Source: Oscillospiraceae bacterium
GTDB taxonomy: Bacteria > Bacillota > Clostridia > Oscillospirales > Acutalibacteraceae
Length of the DNA: 64,000 bases
Reading direction: 5' to 3'
Assembly: GCA_902802375.1 (NCBI GenBank)
Contig: CADCLS010000002.1
Location: 186,590 to 250,589, forward strand
The notes beneath the pieces were generated by a model. It did no database searches, was not told the DNA's origin, and saw only the letters and a list, made by a program, of their open reading frames with translations. Numbering within the stretch: position 1 is the stretch's first letter; each line of letters starts with the position of its first letter. The position numbers and the translations under genes are program-made. This document shows, piece after piece, positions 42,977 to 52,399 of this stretch.

Positions 42977-44908
42977 ATGAGGATTTTCAACCGCAATAAG
43001 AATGCAAGCAAAGAGAAAGATGAGCAGATGTTTGAGAATCAGCAGGTAGATGATAAAAGTGCGACTAACGGCTTTCGTGCATTAAAAAATCCTATTGGAA
43101 CAGATGCTGTACATCAGGCAATCTTGACTCTTAACAAATATAAATCCGGGAAGGCAAACCTTGAGCAGAGAATAATTGACAATGAGCAGTGGTATAAGCT
43201 GCGGCATTGGGAGTGTATGAGAAAGAGCGAAACACAAGAGGTGGAGCCTGTGTCCGCTTGGTTATTCAACTGTATCGCGAACAAACACGCTGATGCTATG
43301 GATAATTTCCCTGCACCTAACATACTTCCCCGTGAGGAAGGCGATAAAGCAGAAGCGGAAATGCTTACTTCTGTGTTGCCTGTAATTCTTGCACAAAACA
43401 ATTTTGAGGAAACATATGACAAGGCGTGGAACTACAAATTAAAATCCGGCACAGGCGTTTACGGAGTGTTTTGGGACAAATCAAAACTTAATGGACTCGG
43501 AGATATTTCAATTAAAAAGGTAGATATAATCAATCTGTTTTGGGAACCGGGCATTACCGATATACAGAGTTCAAAACATCTGTTTAATGTTGAACTGCAT
43601 GATAACGATGAATTAAAGAGTCAGTATCCGCAGTTAGCAGATAGTTTAGGGAGTTCAACAATTAATGTTGCAAAGTATATGTATGACGACAATGTAGATA
43701 CCACAGATAAATCTGCCGTAGTGGATTGGTATTACAAAAAATACAACTCATCCGGCAAGCAAGTATTGCACTATGTGAAGTTTGTCGATGACACTGTTCT
43801 TTTTGCAACGGAGAACGAGGAAGAGTTTGCCGAGAGAGGACTATATGACCATGGGAGATATCCGTTTGAGTTTGATCCGCTCTTTACTGTAGAGGGGACT
43901 CCGGCAGGGTTTGGCTATATTGATGTAGGCAAATCGGCACAGGAGTACATCGACAGAGGCAACCAAGCAATACTTGAAAATATGCTTGCCAACAGCAAAC
44001 CGAGATTTTTTATGAGGACGGACGGCGGTATAAACGAGGAAGAGTTCCTTGACCTTAACAAAAGCATAGTACATTGTGACGGAAATCTCGGTCAAGATTC
44101 AGTCGCACCCATTGACGGAAAACCGCTTAACAACATCTATGTATCGGTTATAAATAATAAAATAGAGGAACTGAAGGAAACGACAGGCAACCGCGATGTT
44201 TCCACAGGAGGCACAACATCAGGAGTAACCGCCGCTTCTGCTATAGCGGCAATGCAAGAAGCAGGAGGCAAGTTATCAAGAGATAACAACAAAGCGGCAT
44301 ATAGAGTATTTAAGCAGATATGCCTTGATTGTATCGAACTCATAAGACAATTTTATGATATGCCGCGTTGCTTCAGGATTATGGGACAAAACGGCACAAT
44401 GCGATTTGTACAGTATTCCAATGAGAATTTACAACCCCAGGCACAAGGTATTGACTTCGGCGAAGATATGGGTATGCGCGTACCACTCTTTGATATAGAG
44501 GTTACTGCGGAAAAGCAGAGTCCGTACAGTAGAATGTCTCAAAATGAGCTTGCATTGCAGTTTTACGGCGCAGGTATATTCAATCCGCAGATGGCAGATC
44601 AAGCGCTTGCTTGTATAGACATGATGGACTTTGACCGTAAAGATTTCATCGAGCAAAGAATATCGCAGAACGGCACAATGTATCAGCAGATACTCTCAAT
44701 GCAACAACAGATGATGAGGCTCGGCGCAATGGTAGACCAAATGCGAGGCACTGACGAAGTAACACAGAGCCTTGCAATGCAGTTTGGTATACAGATGCCG
44801 TCAATACAACCGGGTACGAGCGAAGCGCCAGAATTTAATATAAATCAAGAATCATCCACAACAAAAAAGGCAAGGCAGAGAGCCGCCGAAGTATCATCAC
44901 CGACATAA
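42977..44908 (+). CDS. Portal protein
   Basis: 643 residues, immediately after terL. The protein has a WYKLRHWE entry, a long crown/stem region with FDPLFTVEGTPAGFGYIDVGKSAQEYIDRGNQAIL and a C-terminal Gln-rich helix (MQQQMMRLGAMVDQMRG). This size and pattern fit the larger portals of podovirus-like phages. It forms the dodecameric gate of the capsid. Confidence 0.87.
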   Translation: MRIFNRNKNASKEKDEQMFENQQVDDKSATNGFRALKNPIGTDAVHQAILTLNKYKSGKANLEQRIIDNEQWYKLRHWECMRKSETQEVEPVSAWLFNCIANKHADAMDNFPAPNILPREEGDKAEAEMLTSVLPVILAQNNFEETYDKAWNYKLKSGTGVYGVFWDKSKLNGLGDISIKKVDIINLFWEPGITDIQSSKHLFNVELHDNDELKSQYPQLADSLGSSTINVAKYMYDDNVDTTDKSAVVDWYYKKYNSSGKQVLHYVKFVDDTVLFATENEEEFAERGLYDHGRYPFEFDPLFTVEGTPAGFGYIDVGKSAQEYIDRGNQAILENMLANSKPRFFMRTDGGINEEEFLDLNKSIVHCDGNLGQDSVAPIDGKPLNNIYVSVINNKIEELKETTGNRDVSTGGTTSGVTAASAIAAMQEAGGKLSRDNNKAAYRVFKQICLDCIELIRQFYDMPRCFRIMGQNGTMRFVQYSNENLQPQAQGIDFGEDMGMRVPLFDIEVTAEKQSPYSRMSQNELALQFYGAGIFNPQMADQALACIDMMDFDRKDFIEQRISQNGTMYQQILSMQQQMMRLGAMVDQMRGTDEVTQSLAMQFGIQMPSIQPGTSEAPEFNINQESSTTKKARQRAAEVSSPT

Positions 44909-44917
44909 GAGGTAATT

Positions 44918-45259
44918 ATGGTAAAAGTTGAATTTGAAAATACAAAATCACAACTAAAATTGTTCGTAACGGGACACGCAAGGTCTGCGGGAGCCGGACC
45001 TGACATTATCTGTGCTTCCGCCAGCATCCTTGCGTATACTCTTGCACAGTGCATAAAGTTTTACGAGGAGAACAAATGTCTTAATTGTACGCCACAGATT
45101 AAACTTGAAAAAGGAGACTCAGAGATAATCTGTAAGCCAAAAAAAGATTATTACGAAGAGGTCGCCCATACATATTGGGTAACGCAATCGGGATTAATGT
45201 TATTAGCGCATAATTATCCCGACTACATACAAATTGTTGGTACAGACGATAAGTCTTAA
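44918..45259 (+). CDS. Prp-like cysteine protease (phage prohead protease)
   Basis: 113 residues of the Prp family, which in Firmicutes cuts the N-terminus off ribosomal protein L27. The catalytic pair is His20 (VTGHA) and Cys32 (PDIICASAS), spaced by 12 as in staphylococcal Prp (His22, Cys34). The two next genes have LQLFA near the N-terminus, the same recognition motif. It is therefore the likely maturation protease of scaffold and capsid. Alternative: it also cuts host L27. Confidence 0.87.
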   Translation: MVKVEFENTKSQLKLFVTGHARSAGAGPDIICASASILAYTLAQCIKFYEENKCLNCTPQIKLEKGDSEIICKPKKDYYEEVAHTYWVTQSGLMLLAHNYPDYIQIVGTDDKS

Positions 45260-45306
45260 CATACCAAAATAAAGATTCGCTCACTTTACGAGCAGAAAGG
45301 ACTCTT

Positions 45307-46188
45307 ATGAGCAAAATTCTATTTTTCCCTTGCATCGACCTCCAACTGTTTGCTGACGGTGGAGAAGGTGGCACCGGTGCTGAAGGGGCAGAGGACGTAA
45401 CAGCGACAGCCGCCATGTCGCAAAATGAAGGCGAGAAAAAAGAATCCGTAACCGCCAACGGACAGGAAGCCAAACCTGACAGAAATGCCGAGTTTGAACG
45501 GTTAATCAAAGAGGAATACAAGGATCTCTATGATGCCAAAATGCAGGACATTATTCAGAAGCGATTAAAGAGCACGAAGGAAACTGTCGACAAATTCAAT
45601 TCGCTTACTCCTACGCTTGAATTGTTATCTGCAAAGTATGGTGTCGACGCTTCCGATGTAGATGCCTTAAATAAGGCAATTGAGGAAGATGACGCCTATT
45701 ACGAAGACGAGGCAATGGAAAAAGGCATATCTGTTGAACAGCTTAAAAAAATTAAGAAATTGGAGCGTGACAATGCGGAGCTTAAGCGGCAGATGCAGGA
45801 ACAAGAAGTTCGTGACAATGCCAATAAGATTTATGCCACATGGTTAGAGCAATCGGATACTGTAAAGCAGATATATCCTAACTTTAATCTCGAAACAGAA
45901 CTCCAAAATCAAAAGTTTGTCGATTTACTAAAAAGCAATATTGATGTTCGCACCGCGTTTGAGGTTTTGCACAGAGATGAAATAATGCAAAGCACAATGC
46001 AGTACACAGTACAGCAAACCAAACAGAAAGTAGCAAACAGCATTATTGCCGGCGGCAAAAGACCCACCGAAAACGGCAACGGTTCTCAAAGTTCAGCAGT
46101 AGTGAAGAGTGATGTGTCACAGCTCTCCGATAAAGAAATTGACGAATTGCTAAAAAGGTCAAAACAGGGAGAAAGAATTACATTCTAA
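45307..46188 (+). CDS. Phage scaffold protein with Prp motif
   Basis: 293 residues, acidic, with long coiled coils (KKIKKLERDNAELKRQMQEQE). A short N-terminal region ends in DLQLFADGGEGG (Leu12-Ala16), followed by an Ala/Gly/Glu-rich linker. Position between protease and capsid, the coiled coil and the lack of other folds identify a scaffold. Prp cleavage after the LQLFA motif would remove the first ~15 residues. Confidence 0.8.
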   Translation: MSKILFFPCIDLQLFADGGEGGTGAEGAEDVTATAAMSQNEGEKKESVTANGQEAKPDRNAEFERLIKEEYKDLYDAKMQDIIQKRLKSTKETVDKFNSLTPTLELLSAKYGVDASDVDALNKAIEEDDAYYEDEAMEKGISVEQLKKIKKLERDNAELKRQMQEQEVRDNANKIYATWLEQSDTVKQIYPNFNLETELQNQKFVDLLKSNIDVRTAFEVLHRDEIMQSTMQYTVQQTKQKVANSIIAGGKRPTENGNGSQSSAVVKSDVSQLSDKEIDELLKRSKQGERITF

Positions 46189-46230
46189 ATTGACTTTCTC
46201 CTTGCACAAAAACGAAAAGGAGAAAACAAA

Positions 46231-47487
46231 ATGAAAAACTTATTTAAACTCAATCTTCAGTTGTTTGCGGCAAGCGATTACACACCGGATTATAACCCTA
46301 ACGCAACATCATCCGAAGGCTTATCTGCTGAGATGAAGACCTTCTACGATAAGGTGCTTCTTAAAGCGGCTAAACCCAATCTTGTTCATGACCAGTTTGG
46401 ACAGGAAAGAAATATACCTAAGCATGGCGGTAAAAAAATAGAGTTCCGTATGTTTAAGGGACTCAGCAAGGCGCTTAAGCCTCTTACTGAGGGTATACCG
46501 CCCAAGGGCAAATCGTTGACTGTAACAAGTCAGGAAGCGACTGTATCACAGTACGGCGATTATGCCGCGCTCACAGATGTTATTGATTTAACTGCAATCG
46601 ATGATACATTTGCCGAAACAGTTGGACTTATGGGCGACCAGGCAGGCCTTACGCTTGACACTATAACCCGCAATATTCTTAACTCCGGTACTAATGTATC
46701 TTTCGCTTCAAAGTGGAGTGGCTCAACCGAAATTCCTGTCCTTAAGAGAGGCGACCTTGACAACACTTCCGTTCTCAAGGTAGATACAGTTAATCAGGTC
46801 GTTGCAAAGCTCCGCAGCGTTAACGCTAAGCCTATTGACGGCAAATACTATGTAGGCATTATTCATCCGCAGAACGCTTATGAAATTATGCGTGACCCTG
46901 ACTGGAGAGAGCCGCATCAGTATGTTGATACCGAAAACATTTATCTTGGTGAGATAGGTAAAATCGGCGGCGTTAGGTTCGTTGAGAGTTCCGAAGCCAA
47001 GATTTTCGGGCCGGAAAAAGGTCTTCTTATTAACAACGCAGAAGGATATACCGGTAGAATTACCTCTGTGGCTTTTGACGGCAAGCTTGAAGGTGTCGAT
47101 GTTGAGGCTTCAGCGCTTGTAGGCAAATATATCCGCCTTAATGGTGTAACCGCTAAAATCACTGCAAACACTACATCTACTATCACTTTTACAGAGACTG
47201 ATTTTGGCACCGTTGCAGATGATGATGAGATTGAAATTTGCCCCTGCGCCGCAGGTGCGGTATATAGCACTTTGATTATTGCTAAAGATGCGTATGGCAA
47301 GACTTCTGTTGAAGGTGGCGGTCTTAAGACCATCATCAAAACGGCAAAAGAAGTCGGCGGTCCGCTTGAACAGTTTGGAACTGTAGGCTGGAAAGCACTT
47401 AAGACTGCTAAAATCTTAATGCCTGATTATCTTGTAAGGATTGAATCAACTTCGCCGAGATTTTCAGCCACTGCAGAGAATAACTAA
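46231..47487 (+). CDS. Major capsid protein, N4-gp56 family
   Basis: 418 residues. The N-terminus MKNLFKLNLQLFAASDY has the same cleavage motif (LQLFA at 9-13), then YTPDYNPNATSSEGLSAEMKTFYDKVLLKAAKPNLVHDQFGQ, typical of N4-gp56 coat proteins (HK97 fold). A later insertion (about residues 280-335, GRITSVAFDGKLEGVDV...) is probably an Ig-like surface domain. Codon use is biased toward frequent codons, as for a highly made protein. Confidence 0.9.
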   Translation: MKNLFKLNLQLFAASDYTPDYNPNATSSEGLSAEMKTFYDKVLLKAAKPNLVHDQFGQERNIPKHGGKKIEFRMFKGLSKALKPLTEGIPPKGKSLTVTSQEATVSQYGDYAALTDVIDLTAIDDTFAETVGLMGDQAGLTLDTITRNILNSGTNVSFASKWSGSTEIPVLKRGDLDNTSVLKVDTVNQVVAKLRSVNAKPIDGKYYVGIIHPQNAYEIMRDPDWREPHQYVDTENIYLGEIGKIGGVRFVESSEAKIFGPEKGLLINNAEGYTGRITSVAFDGKLEGVDVEASALVGKYIRLNGVTAKITANTTSTITFTETDFGTVADDDEIEICPCAAGAVYSTLIIAKDAYGKTSVEGGGLKTIIKTAKEVGGPLEQFGTVGWKALKTAKILMPDYLVRIESTSPRFSATAENN

Positions 47488-47528
47488 TGTACCGGACTAC
47501 GAATAGAGATATTCGGAGTAAATAAACG

Positions 47529-47552
47529 GGGAGTCGGTTGACTCCGACTCCC
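47529..47552 (+). terminator. Hairpin after the capsid gene
   Basis: GGGAGTCGG (47529-47537) and CCGACTCCC (47544-47552), 9 perfect pairs, 6-base loop, no T-run. It may protect the capsid mRNA end or reduce downstream transcription. Confidence 0.5.
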
Positions 47553-47573
47553 TAACATTTAAGGAGGGCCATT

Positions 47574-47846
47574 ATGGCAACAACACATAATACAACAGAA
47601 AAAACTAAAGAGGCGGCAGTAATGCCTGAAAAAGAAAAAATGGTAACGGTTATACTGCCTATTGACAGAAACGAAGTTGATGACGGCGTTTCTGTATGGG
47701 TAAACCACAAAAGATATGTCATTAAGCGCGGTGTTCCGGTAAAGGTGCCGGAAAGCGTTGCGCTTATACTTAAGGCACAGGAAGAAATGCTGCAAATAAG
47801 TTATGCATACGAAGCCGAGGCGGCATCCAAAGCAGAACCGAATTAA
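47574..47846 (+). CDS. Small head-region phage protein
   Basis: 90 residues, not recognised. An N-terminal Thr/Lys/Glu-rich lead, then VTVILPIDRNEVDDGVSVWVNHKRYVIKRGVPVKVPESVALIL. The place after the capsid gene suggests a head-decorating or connector role. AAGGAGGG precedes the ATG. Confidence 0.6.
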   Translation: MATTHNTTEKTKEAAVMPEKEKMVTVILPIDRNEVDDGVSVWVNHKRYVIKRGVPVKVPESVALILKAQEEMLQISYAYEAEAASKAEPN

Positions 47847-47857
47847 AGGCATAAGCA

Positions 47858-47881
47858 GGGGCGCATTTTGCGCCCTTTTTC
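47858..47881 (+). terminator. Terminator in the head module
   Basis: GGGCGCA (47859-47865) pairs with TGCGCCC (47869-47875), 3-base loop, then TTTTTC. Late transcription probably passes partly through it. Confidence 0.78.
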
Positions 47882-47898
47882 AAAAGAAGGTGTAATTA

Positions 47899-48264
47899 AT
47901 GACGATTATCGAAGCAATAAACAAAATTGACAGTCTTAAACCTAACACATACACGCAAAATGAGAAAATAAAGTGGCTTTCTGCGCTTGATGCGCTTATT
48001 AAAAAAGAAATCCTTGATACCCATGAAGGTGATATAACATTTGACGGCTACACCGATTATACGCCTATTGATACCGTACTTATTGCAAAAGAGCCGTATG
48101 ACGAAATGTATATATACTGGCTTGAATCTAAAATCGATTATTATAACGCGGAGTACGCACACTATAACAATTCTGTTGCCGCATTTGGCAACATGTATTC
48201 CGAGTTTTCAAGATATTATAACAGGACACACAAACCTAAAACAAAAAAGATAAAGTATTTTTAA
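47899..48264 (+). CDS. Putative head-tail connector protein
   Basis: 121 residues: TIIEAINKIDSLKPNTYTQNEKIKWLSALDALIKKEI then YDEMYIYWLESKIDYYNAEYAHYNNSVAAFGNMYSEFSRYYNRTHKP. All-helical pattern like gp4/gp6-type adaptors in podovirus-like prophages. AGAAGGTG precedes the ATG. Confidence 0.68.
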   Translation: MTIIEAINKIDSLKPNTYTQNEKIKWLSALDALIKKEILDTHEGDITFDGYTDYTPIDTVLIAKEPYDEMYIYWLESKIDYYNAEYAHYNNSVAAFGNMYSEFSRYYNRTHKPKTKKIKYF

Positions 48265-48276
48265 GGAGTGTGGAGA

Positions 48277-50262
48277 ATGAAATATCCTACACTTAGCGAG
48301 GTCAACACAACAAGAGATTTAATAGATACTTTTGGCGGATATAATCATAACCTGCGCATAAGCGAAAACGAGTTTTACGATATGCTAAATATGACGGGTA
48401 AGTATTATCCTATTTTATTGCCCAGAGGCAGACGGGGAATATACGACTACCATATTGTTCTTACTTTATTAAGTGGAACACAGCCGAATTGGGAAGCGAA
48501 TAAGTATTACAAATGGGTGATAAGTGAGGGGCTGGGTATGCCAGTATTGCAAACATCCGACACGGCACCCGAGGATTGGGATACCAAATGGAGCACAGAT
48601 TACTACAAAGAAAACACTGATGTTATCCATAAGCCTAACGGGCTAATAGCGAAAGATGCACTGTGCTATGTTGACGGCACTTCACTTTATATCAATAAAG
48701 CTAAAGTCACAGGATTGACCCTTACCGATTCGCCGAAACAGCTTGTTTCTATGGGTGCATATATTATCATTCTGCCGGACAAGAAGTATGTTAACACCGC
48801 TAAAACAACCGAGTTTGGTAAAATAGAAAATGAGTTTACAAAAAGCAGCGGAGATGTTGTTTATTCATTATGTAAAGTTGATGGAACGGCATATTCCGAG
48901 ACTATTCCGCACACCGATACACCACCGAGTAGCCCCGCAAATATGCAATTATGGATAGATACATCCCAGTCGCCACATATCCTGAAGCAGTATTCAAGCG
49001 CATCTTCACAATGGGTGCAAATAGCAACAACATATGTAAAAATTGCTTGCACAAACATAGGCAAAGGGTTTAAGCAGTATGATGGCGTGTTTATAAGTGG
49101 TATACATCCTGATGTTACAAGCCTGCAAGACCTTAACGGCAAGTCAAGCATCTTATATGATGTTGGCGATGACTATATCGTAGTGGTAGGAATATTGGAT
49201 GAAACAGTAACCAAAGCGGCATCCGCAGAAAACACGCTCACGGTTAAACGCAGAATGCCCAATTTAGATTTTGTTATCGAATCGGGCAATAGATTGTGGG
49301 GTTGCAGATATGGTCTTGATATTGACGGTAATGTCGTAAATGAAATATATGCATCAAAGCTTGGTGATTTCAAAAATTGGGAATGTTTTATGGGCATATC
49401 CACCGATAGTTATGCTGCCTCTTGCGGAACAGACGGACAGTGGACAGGCGCTATAACGCATCTCGGTTATCCAATTTTTTTTAAAGAAAACTATTTGCAT
49501 AAGGTTTACGGAAATTATCCGGCTAATTATCAGGTACAGTCAACGGCTTGTAGAGGAGTGCAAAAGGGGTGTGGAAACAGTCTCGCCATAGTAAACGAGA
49601 CATTGTTTTACAAGTCACGAAATGGCGTGTGTGCTTATGATGGCTCGTTACCTTCCGAAATATCAAATGCTTTCGGTGATGTTCGTTATTCGGCGGTTGA
49701 TGAAACCGCTTCAGACATCTTGCGAAATGGTGCAGTCGCCGGAGCGAATCACAACAAATATTACATATCTATGAAATCAGAAATTGATGACGAGTGGTAT
49801 CTATTTGTGTATGATACATTGTCGGGTATGTGGCATAAAGAAGACAATACAAGAGTAGATTGTTTTTGCTCTTGCCGGAATGAAATGTATTATGTGGACC
49901 ATAACGACAAAAGAATAAAAACGATTATAAACCTTTCGCAACCGGATGAGTGGGCTGAAGATAAAATAAAGTGGTTTGCGGAAACCGGCATAATGGGTAC
50001 ATCTATGCCCGATAAAAAATACATATCAAAACTTAATATCCGAATGTCGCTTGAAATTGGAACTACTGTAAGATTTTATGCACAGTACGACTCGTCGGGA
50101 GAGTGGGTGCATTTGCACAATATAACCGGTACAAATTTAAGAAGTTTTACAGTACCTATAAGGCCTAATAGATGTGACCATTTAAGATTACGCATTGAGG
50201 GCGTAGGAAACGCAAAAATATATTCTATTTCTAAAACACTTGAACAAGGGAGTGATATATAG
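48277..50262 (+). CDS. Putative tail-nozzle / head-completion protein
   Basis: 661 residues from the ATG at 48277 (AAGGAG upstream). Many Trp/Gly-rich blade-like repeats (LDIDGNVVNEIYASKLGDFKNWECFMGISTDS, ITHLGYPIFFKENYLHKVYGNYP, GVCAYDGSLPSEISNAFGD) suggest a beta-propeller such as the tubular tail protein of podoviruses. The call rests on place and pattern; no motif proves it. Its stop overlaps the next start by 1 base. Confidence 0.5.
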   Translation: MKYPTLSEVNTTRDLIDTFGGYNHNLRISENEFYDMLNMTGKYYPILLPRGRRGIYDYHIVLTLLSGTQPNWEANKYYKWVISEGLGMPVLQTSDTAPEDWDTKWSTDYYKENTDVIHKPNGLIAKDALCYVDGTSLYINKAKVTGLTLTDSPKQLVSMGAYIIILPDKKYVNTAKTTEFGKIENEFTKSSGDVVYSLCKVDGTAYSETIPHTDTPPSSPANMQLWIDTSQSPHILKQYSSASSQWVQIATTYVKIACTNIGKGFKQYDGVFISGIHPDVTSLQDLNGKSSILYDVGDDYIVVVGILDETVTKAASAENTLTVKRRMPNLDFVIESGNRLWGCRYGLDIDGNVVNEIYASKLGDFKNWECFMGISTDSYAASCGTDGQWTGAITHLGYPIFFKENYLHKVYGNYPANYQVQSTACRGVQKGCGNSLAIVNETLFYKSRNGVCAYDGSLPSEISNAFGDVRYSAVDETASDILRNGAVAGANHNKYYISMKSEIDDEWYLFVYDTLSGMWHKEDNTRVDCFCSCRNEMYYVDHNDKRIKTIINLSQPDEWAEDKIKWFAETGIMGTSMPDKKYISKLNIRMSLEIGTTVRFYAQYDSSGEWVHLHNITGTNLRSFTVPIRPNRCDHLRLRIEGVGNAKIYSISKTLEQGSDI

Positions 50263-52385
50263 TGGATTTTAGACTTCCAAATATAAACGGACAAACATCG
50301 CAAGAGCAAATAGGGCAGATGAAGTCGTATATATATCAACTTGTGCAACAGCTTAATTTCGCGTTTTCTTCCCTTGAAAATTCAAATTATGAAATAGTTG
50401 ACACTATAGTAAAGGCAAATGGAAACGAGGGAAAAAGCACAGACCGGCAGAGTAAATTCAATCAGCTTAAAGACCTAATAATTAAGACTGCGGCTATTGT
50501 AAACGCTTACGAGGAAGTATGGATTAAAGAATTTAAGGGTAGTTATACTGCTGATTCTGATTTTGGTAAATATTCACGGCAGACGCTTAATCAAATAACG
50601 GCAAATTCCACCAATATTACCGCGGCTTTTACTAAACTCAGCAAGATTACAAACCCTGACGGTACAGGGATTCTTGACAATATTGAGGCATACATAAAAG
50701 CCGGAGAGCTTGACACAGATATTTACGGTGTTGAAATAGGGGAAACTAACAATGGATCCTTTACACACTTTGCAAGGTTTACCGCAAACAGACTGTCTTT
50801 TTATGACGGTAATGGCAGCGAGGTCGCCTATGTTTCAAACAATAAAATATTTATAAATAAAGCACAATTTAACGATGTTGTTTCCATTGGCAATGATTCG
50901 GGCGGAGAATTAAATGTATATAACGGGAAAATAAATGTATATGTAGGGACCGGCAATAATCAGAGAAAGGTGTTGTATGCCGATAATGACGGTAATCTTG
51001 TTTTGTCAGGTATTATAAATGCCAATAGTGGTAAAATTGGAAATCTACATCTCTCAAAGAACAAGTTATTTGGCCTTGCTAATGCCACAAATGCTTGGGT
51101 ATCCGGCTTAAATGGAGGTTATGAATCTGCTTCAAATAACACCATATTCCTGTGGGCGGGCGCTCGCGGAGGTGAAAACATTCCTGCCGAAACTACAGCT
51201 GAAACTTTTGGCTCATATCAATGGAGAAACGCAAAAACAATAATAGAAAATACAGCAAACTTTTATGTTACACAACAAGGTGACTTATATAGCAAAAGTG
51301 GCAGAATCGGTGGCTGGAATATCACAGACGGAGTTCTTAAAACTACCAGTGGTGGTAAAACCACCTTTTTTCAGCCACCAAATCAAGGAACCTGGGGGAT
51401 AGCTGTAGGTGCAACAAATCCAAACGATGGTGGTACAGCACCATTTCGGGTTGACCATAATGGTAATATGTGTGCTACATCTGGCGAAATAGCTGGGTGG
51501 AAGATTGCCAGCGATCGTATTTATAATAAAAGTTCTGCTACAGGATATACTTTTTCCCTTTGGAATCCGAGTGTCGCCGGCGGCACAATTATATCTTGCA
51601 ACAATGGAAATGATTATCCTTTTTATGTTAATAGAGATGGTTCTTTACATGCAACAAAAGCTACTATAACTGGAACAATACAGGCTGGGAGTATAATATC
51701 AAGTAATGCTGTTGGCAGTGCGAATCCGACAAAATTGGGTGGGTTATATCTTTTGGGCAATCCAGCCAATAATGGCGGAACGATATGTTCCAGAAATCAA
51801 GACCCCGGTGTAATCACTGGGTATTCGCACAGTGGGCTATCTCTTACAGACTATTTGTTGAGTATTGATGCAGTTGGGAGCAATAATAAATATGCGGAAA
51901 TCTTTATGAATGGGTACTCTGGAACTGGTCAACTTAGCGGAACATGGTCTTATACCAATGGAAGTAGCGGTAGTTTGTCTGATAAATCTCATAAGAATTC
52001 CATAGAGTTATTAGACGACATTGATAAATTTGATACCTTGTTCAACAAATTGAAACCAATTAGATACAAATATAATGCTGGAACTTCAAATAGATACCAT
52101 ATAGGATATATAGCTCAAGAAGTTGAATCAGCTATATCGCAGTCGCAACTCACAGAAAAGGACGCAGCATTAGTTATAGATATACCAGATCATGATAAAG
52201 ATGGTAATTTATTAGAAAGTTCTACAAAATATCTTCGCTATGAAGAATTCATCGCCCTCAATACTTGGCAGATTCAAAAATCCAAAGCTCGTATAGCAGA
52301 ACTCGAAAATACAGTCGCAGAACTCACTACACGAATGACAGAACTGGAAGACAGATTATCTGAAATAGAATCCACACTTAATTAA
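50262..52385 (+). CDS. Tail fibre/spike with C-terminal S74 intramolecular chaperone
   Basis: 707 residues; GTG start. A helical neck (about 15-180), then repeated beta segments with GGWN/GGxx turns (SGRIGGWNITDGVL, SGEIAGWKIASDRI), typical of fibre shafts. From about residue 565: peptidase S74, with Ser573 in LSDKSHK and Lys578 five residues later (auto-cleavage dyad), LKPIRYKYN, HIGYIAQEVE, and a C-terminal coiled coil (IAELENTVAELTTRMTELEDRL). The chaperone trims itself after trimer folding. Codon use in the last third looks more AT-rich than in the first. Confidence 0.86.
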   Translation: MDFRLPNINGQTSQEQIGQMKSYIYQLVQQLNFAFSSLENSNYEIVDTIVKANGNEGKSTDRQSKFNQLKDLIIKTAAIVNAYEEVWIKEFKGSYTADSDFGKYSRQTLNQITANSTNITAAFTKLSKITNPDGTGILDNIEAYIKAGELDTDIYGVEIGETNNGSFTHFARFTANRLSFYDGNGSEVAYVSNNKIFINKAQFNDVVSIGNDSGGELNVYNGKINVYVGTGNNQRKVLYADNDGNLVLSGIINANSGKIGNLHLSKNKLFGLANATNAWVSGLNGGYESASNNTIFLWAGARGGENIPAETTAETFGSYQWRNAKTIIENTANFYVTQQGDLYSKSGRIGGWNITDGVLKTTSGGKTTFFQPPNQGTWGIAVGATNPNDGGTAPFRVDHNGNMCATSGEIAGWKIASDRIYNKSSATGYTFSLWNPSVAGGTIISCNNGNDYPFYVNRDGSLHATKATITGTIQAGSIISSNAVGSANPTKLGGLYLLGNPANNGGTICSRNQDPGVITGYSHSGLSLTDYLLSIDAVGSNNKYAEIFMNGYSGTGQLSGTWSYTNGSSGSLSDKSHKNSIELLDDIDKFDTLFNKLKPIRYKYNAGTSNRYHIGYIAQEVESAISQSQLTEKDAALVIDIPDHDKDGNLLESSTKYLRYEEFIALNTWQIQKSKARIAELENTVAELTTRMTELEDRLSEIESTLN

Positions 52386-52399
52386 GGAGGAAAAGTAAA

